Shown one piece after another: positions 60,443 to 64,000 of a stretch of DNA of 64,000 nucleotides. The notes beneath the pieces are model-generated. The model was given only the letters and a program-made list of their open reading frames with translations, was not told the DNA's origin and searched no databases. Numbering within the stretch: the first letter of the stretch is position 1; each line of letters opens with the position of its first letter. The translations under genes were made by a program, and so were the position numbers. The stretch spans positions 496,001 through 560,000 of the forward strand of contig OZ037848.1 in NCBI GenBank assembly GCA_964035575.1. Direction: 5' to 3'. The stretch is from Rhynchopus sp. YZ270_cl-10 (lineage: Eukaryota > Euglenozoa > Diplonemea > Diplonemida > Diplonemidae).

Positions 60443-60480
60443 GTTGCAAGTACAAACGCCTCTGTGGACGCAGGCACCGT
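60443..60480 (+). repeat. family C repeat, short variant
   Basis: GCAAGTACAAACGCCTCTGT, GGACGCAGGCACC. The inner hairpin is deleted. Confidence 0.55.
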
Positions 60481-60670
60481 TCTCGGCGAAAAAGTAGAAG
60501 AAACCAGTTTGATTTTTTTTTTTGTTTTTGAGTTATAGACAGTGCACAAGTTTAACAATTGAGGGGGGAAACAACAGCATTGAGTGATTTTACTCTTCAT
60601 TGTGTCCATTTATTTGCGGGAATAGTTGCATAAAATGGTTGACATCTAGAGTACAAGGATTGGGGAAGAA

Positions 60671-60702
60671 AACTTGACAAATGTCTTGTGCACACATCAA
60701 GA
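60671..60702 (-). repeat. HP2-like copy
   Basis: AACTTGACAAATGTC, TTGT, GCACACATCAAG. The arms are changed but still pair at the base (CTTGA/TCAAG). Confidence 0.45.
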
Positions 60703-60805
60703 AAAAAGGCAGTCACCAAAAGACCAGAACTGTGTCCGGATACAAGGTTAGTTTTGGGATTAGGGTGTTCTGGTGTTTCCCCACCCACCCCTTAGCTTTT
60801 TGTTT

Positions 60806-60860
60806 TTGAAATGTTTGACAGCATTTTGTGAGGACACCCGATGGATGTGCTCCACTTATC
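60806..60860 (+). repeat. family H repeat, 3' half
   Basis: TTTTGTGAGGACACCCGATG, GATGTGCTCCACTTA. The whole 60056-60932 gap holds no gene. Confidence 0.5.
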
Positions 60861-60932
60861 AGCTTAATGTGTTCACCTTAGAGCACACCCTCTCTCTCGC
60901 TCGCTCTCATTCAAGAACCTCACCACTGGACA

Positions 60933-63011
60933 TCACTTCACGACTGCAAGGACGTCTTTATCTTGCTGCAGTCGCTGTGAGGCGTAGACGATGGCGGTCC
61001 CGTCCTGTGCGACTGCTTTGAGCACAAGCTCTTTGTCGTTCTGCGCTTCGTGTGTTGCGTAGCGCAGCATCTTCCCACACCGCTGCACAGCCTCAAGCAT
61101 GAAGGCAGCATCTGCATCCCACTGTGTCGGGACGTCTGGTTTGTCGCCCTGCGCCCGGTACTCTGTCAGACTCATCATCACTTCCCTTGTCCGCTGTGCA
61201 GGTCTGAACTGGAAGACCTGCCCCGGACACGCCTTGACTGCTGCCAATACGACGTCCGCATCTTCCTTCAACACTGTGGACAACGCATGCACACCCCGCG
61301 CTCGGTTGGACTGCAGCATCTCCAACACAAAACCTTTGTCAAATGCCATGCGCACCTCCTCTGGCACGTCTGCAAAGGATAACTGTGGGCACTTCCTGAG
61401 AACCTCTTTAGACCCCCTGAGGCGTGCAGAGGCTGCACGCAACGCACGGTGCGAGTGTGCAACTGCGGCGAGAACCACTTCTGCATCATCCTTGAGGTCT
61501 GGGTGTGCGTACTTCAGGACACAGGAGGTGCGGACTGCTGCAAGCACAGCGGGTTTGTCGTTTGCGTCCAGGTGTCGTAGTGCAGCACCACTGGCTGTGG
61601 TCACCTCTACGTCAGTGAGGGCAGGGTAACGTAGCTCTGTGTACGCACACCCCAGACGCAGCGCAGTAAGCGCAACGTCCCGGTCTGCGCGCAGTCGTCT
61701 CGAAGCGAACTTCACCTTGCGTGCGCTCTGCCGCACTGCTGCCAGCACAACCTCTCTGTTGTCACGCAGGCCAGGAGAGACAAACTGCAGCGCCGCACCA
61801 CGACTGCGCACAGCGGCCAAAGCCACCTCCACATCACCACGCAGCCGTTCACTCGCATATTGCACGGCAGTGCCACGTTGTGCGACTGCAAGAAGCACAA
61901 CCTTTTTATCATCACGATGCTCCACATCTAACATCCCAAGCAGCACACCTCTTGCCGCGACCAACAGCTCTGCAGGCACATTCGCACACAGATGCGGGAC
62001 AACCGCTCTCGGTACCTCCTGGTGTTTCACGTACTCTAAGAGCACCTTCTGGTTGGTGATCCTCTCGATGGGGAAAGGCTGGCGGAGGTTCTGTTTAAAA
62101 GCAAGAGAGAGCACGTCTGGGTCCTGCTGCAGGCGCGGTGATGCGCAGAAGACACCTTGCGGGTATGTGCGGAGGGCACAGAGGACGTCGGCCTTGCTGT
62201 CCCGAAGGGCGTCGGGCATGAGATCCAGTGCGCACGCATGGTTGCGGGTGGCTAAGGAGAGCACCTCAGGGTCGTGTTGGAGGGCAATGCTGATGGATCG
62301 GAATGCGTCGGGTGTGGTGCACCTCTGGCGCATGGCTAGGAGCACGACGTCGCGGTCCGCAAGCAACCTTTCAGAGAAGCGAGACAACGCAGACGGCATG
62401 TGTTGCACCACAGTCACCGCAAGACGTTTGTCGTCCAGCACCTCCTGCCCCGCAATGTCTAAGCAGTGTCGGTTGCGAAGAAATGTGTTGTGCATGAAGA
62501 CAAAATCGTTCTTCAGACGGCTCGAGGCGTGCCGTCTGAAGCAGAGCTGGATGCCGTACATGAAACGCATGCTGTCTCGCACTGTGGGCGTCATTCTGTG
62601 TGCTGCACCGCTGTCTTCCATTGCGAAGAGCGCCAGGTCGATGTCGTCTCGGAATGCTGGGTACGCGAGAAAGGCGAGTCTGTCCTTATGCATGGCGGAA
62701 CGCACACAGACGCGCATGGTGCTGAGCCATGCTGGGCCGGAGGAGAGGGTAATCACACCGTCCTTCAGCTGCCGCACATAGTGCGCAATATCCGCACTGA
62801 CTACGACCGTGCTTCCCGCCTCGAGACACGTATTCGCGAGACATTCAGAAACGGAGTCGGCTACAAGACTGCCGTCCTCATGCGCGAGCACAACCTTGTC
62901 ATAACAGCACGCCTCCTCCGCCAAAGCGTGCAGTGCACCTACACTATGCTCCACGTCCACAGAGACCACCGTCATCTCACCAGTGAGAGAGTCCTTCAGG
63001 GTGACGTCCAT
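60933..63011 (-). CDS. DUF4116-repeat protein with ubiquitin-like N-terminus
   Basis: 692 residues, probably soluble (no signal peptide or membrane segment). Residues 1-73 look like a beta-grasp ubiquitin-like domain: MDVTLKDSLTGEMTVVSVDV, a helix with HSVGALHALAEEA, then LAHEDGSLVADSVSECL and a last strand STVVVSA. No C-terminal di-glycine follows. From about residue 190 to the end there are a dozen or so leucine/alanine-rich repeats of the DUF4116 type (DDKKVVLLAVAQRGTAVQYA, DNREVVLAAVRQ, DKELVLKAVAQDGTAIVYAS). Such repeats are known in large families in protists and giant viruses; their function is unknown. A role in protein-protein contact, perhaps ubiquitin-linked, is inference. Confidence 0.88.
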   Translation of the reverse strand: MDVTLKDSLTGEMTVVSVDVEHSVGALHALAEEACCYDKVVLAHEDGSLVADSVSECLANTCLEAGSTVVVSADIAHYVRQLKDGVITLSSGPAWLSTMRVCVRSAMHKDRLAFLAYPAFRDDIDLALFAMEDSGAAHRMTPTVRDSMRFMYGIQLCFRRHASSRLKNDFVFMHNTFLRNRHCLDIAGQEVLDDKRLAVTVVQHMPSALSRFSERLLADRDVVLLAMRQRCTTPDAFRSISIALQHDPEVLSLATRNHACALDLMPDALRDSKADVLCALRTYPQGVFCASPRLQQDPDVLSLAFKQNLRQPFPIERITNQKVLLEYVKHQEVPRAVVPHLCANVPAELLVAARGVLLGMLDVEHRDDKKVVLLAVAQRGTAVQYASERLRGDVEVALAAVRSRGAALQFVSPGLRDNREVVLAAVRQSARKVKFASRRLRADRDVALTALRLGCAYTELRYPALTDVEVTTASGAALRHLDANDKPAVLAAVRTSCVLKYAHPDLKDDAEVVLAAVAHSHRALRAASARLRGSKEVLRKCPQLSFADVPEEVRMAFDKGFVLEMLQSNRARGVHALSTVLKEDADVVLAAVKACPGQVFQFRPAQRTREVMMSLTEYRAQGDKPDVPTQWDADAAFMLEAVQRCGKMLRYATHEAQNDKELVLKAVAQDGTAIVYASQRLQQDKDVLAVVK

Positions 63012-63422
63012 TGTGTGTGTGTTTCAGACCAAGTTACCTAGGGTATTTCGTGTTAATTAAATCAAGGCCGCACTTGCAAGGATTAGCCACAATCAACACC
63101 CCGGATAGATGCCCCCGACCATCCCCCGAGTGTAGTATGAAATAAGTTTTGCCTGAGAGACCAACTGTCGGTCATCCAGTTTACCAGGGATGTACCTCGA
63201 AAGGACCTGCATGCAGGTGGGTTCTAGGCCCGATGAGTGGGGAGCAGTCTATCCGTGGTGCATTTAGAAGTAATTTATTTGTTTTCATCATTTACCGTCG
63301 GGGGCACGGGGTCCTGAGCGGACCCTGCGATGCCCAACTCGCTGAAGGGGAGGTGTCGTCACTCACCTGGGTCCGTCATCATGCCAAGGGATCTAGTCTT
63401 GGCATTCCGGAGCTGCTGCCCC

Positions 63423-63460
<38 letters not shown>

Positions 63461-64000
63461 TGCCAGATGTGGTGCGATGTGGGGGGAATGGGAATGGGAA
63501 TAGTCGGCACTACAACTTTACCCTGATCTTGGAGTTGAATTCCCGTAGGAAGTACAAAGGGCGAACGTATTTACCGGTTGCAAGCGATGTGCGAAAGGAG
63601 ACATCCAAAAACGGAGAGGGAAAAGAACCATATTTTGGCTAAAAAGGTGATTTGAGAGAGAGAGAGAGCTACTAATCAGAGGGAGGGCTTCCGGGAGCCT
63701 CTATTTTTATTTATTTTTGTTGGGGGGAAATTCATATTGGAACCGAAACTTTTGGGAACCGGTCATTTAGACACCTCGCTTTTTTCTCGTGTGAGCTCCA
63801 CGCATTTTCCCCCCTCCCACCGCCGCTCACCCCAACCCTCCCCAACCCGGATGCGTGGAGAGCGCGGTTTTCCCGCATTTCATAAAAAACACAGGTCACG
63901 TATAGAAAACAGATGTCAAGGTGGACCTCATTACTTCATACAAAGAGGGTCCAGTGGGAAGAGCAAACCAAAAAAAACCCCCGCAATAATGGCAAGATAA
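63012..64000. other. intergenic end region
   Basis: No gene. Holds a perfect inverted repeat ATGCCAAG / CTTGGCAT (63381-63405) in a moderately GC-rich stretch of unknown origin (63150-63420), a GT microsatellite, a short GA run at 63654-63668, and a C-rich stretch near 63810-63850. Confidence 0.5.
63424..63459. repeat. (GT)n microsatellite
   Basis: About 17 GT units. Confidence 0.97.

Noticed and set aside
61639..62781. 380-codon plus-strand frame
   Set aside because: Antisense of the DUF4116 gene; Ser/Arg/Cys-rich shadow composition.
63381..63405. Inverted repeat ATGCCAAG/CTTGGCAT as a terminator or attachment site
   Set aside because: A lone 8-bp palindrome with no supporting context.

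Overview
The window looks like nuclear DNA of a protist, most likely a euglenozoan (diplonemid-like). This is an inference from layout: six large intronless, GC-rich protein genes, all on the minus strand, separated by long AT-rich gaps full of homopolymer runs, inverted-repeat elements and satellites. At least three genes have a pyrimidine tract ending in AG 20-60 nt before the ATG, as expected for spliced-leader acceptors. I recognise no rRNA, tRNA or spliced-leader gene and nothing prokaryotic.

Genes, in transcription order from right to left: a DUF4116-repeat protein with a ubiquitin-like N-terminus (60933-63011); a PLAT-like/7TM surface protein (56144-60055); its paralogue (40767-44549); a class I protein arginine methyltransferase (32636-33844); a LamG/C-type-lectin/7TM surface protein (27723-31886); and its paralogue (8873-13069). 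The four surface proteins share one plan: signal peptide, folded ectodomain, Pro/Thr pentapeptide stalk, about seven membrane segments, Ser-rich cytoplasmic tail. The two LamG/lectin genes are almost identical over about 1.1 kb coding the membrane part, while their ectodomains and tails are diverged, which points to gene conversion or very recent segment exchange.

Gaps: 1-8872, 13070-27722, 33845-40766 and 44550-56143 hold many short dispersed structured repeats, named here for reference. HP1, HP2 and HP3 are hairpins sharing the loop ACGAGAG (minus strand) and, in HP1 and HP2, a common basal stem. C is a 45-50 bp repeat closed by AGTGC/GCACT. D is about 95 bp. E is about 200 bp. F is about 80 bp with a UUCG-capped hairpin on the minus strand. 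G, H, J, K, L and M are low-copy families. Several families sit side by side at 30-120 bp spacing (36834-37337, 38254-39303, 45361-45985, 50808-51487, 60192-60860). Compensatory base changes in HP1 suggest an RNA structure that is or was under selection.

Mobile DNA: a terminal-inverted-repeat element filled with about 110 copies of an 8-bp satellite (14379-15960) abuts a 1.25-kb near-perfect foldback palindrome (15951-17203). Other inverted-repeat elements lie at 3964-4115, 18986-19294, 19314-20071, 21523-22601, 49186-49749 (perfect 5-bp target duplication), 50456-50640 and 55166-55586 (around a GC-rich gene fragment). Two further satellites (34899-35347) lie between 50-bp direct repeats. All coordinates and alignments were made by eye.
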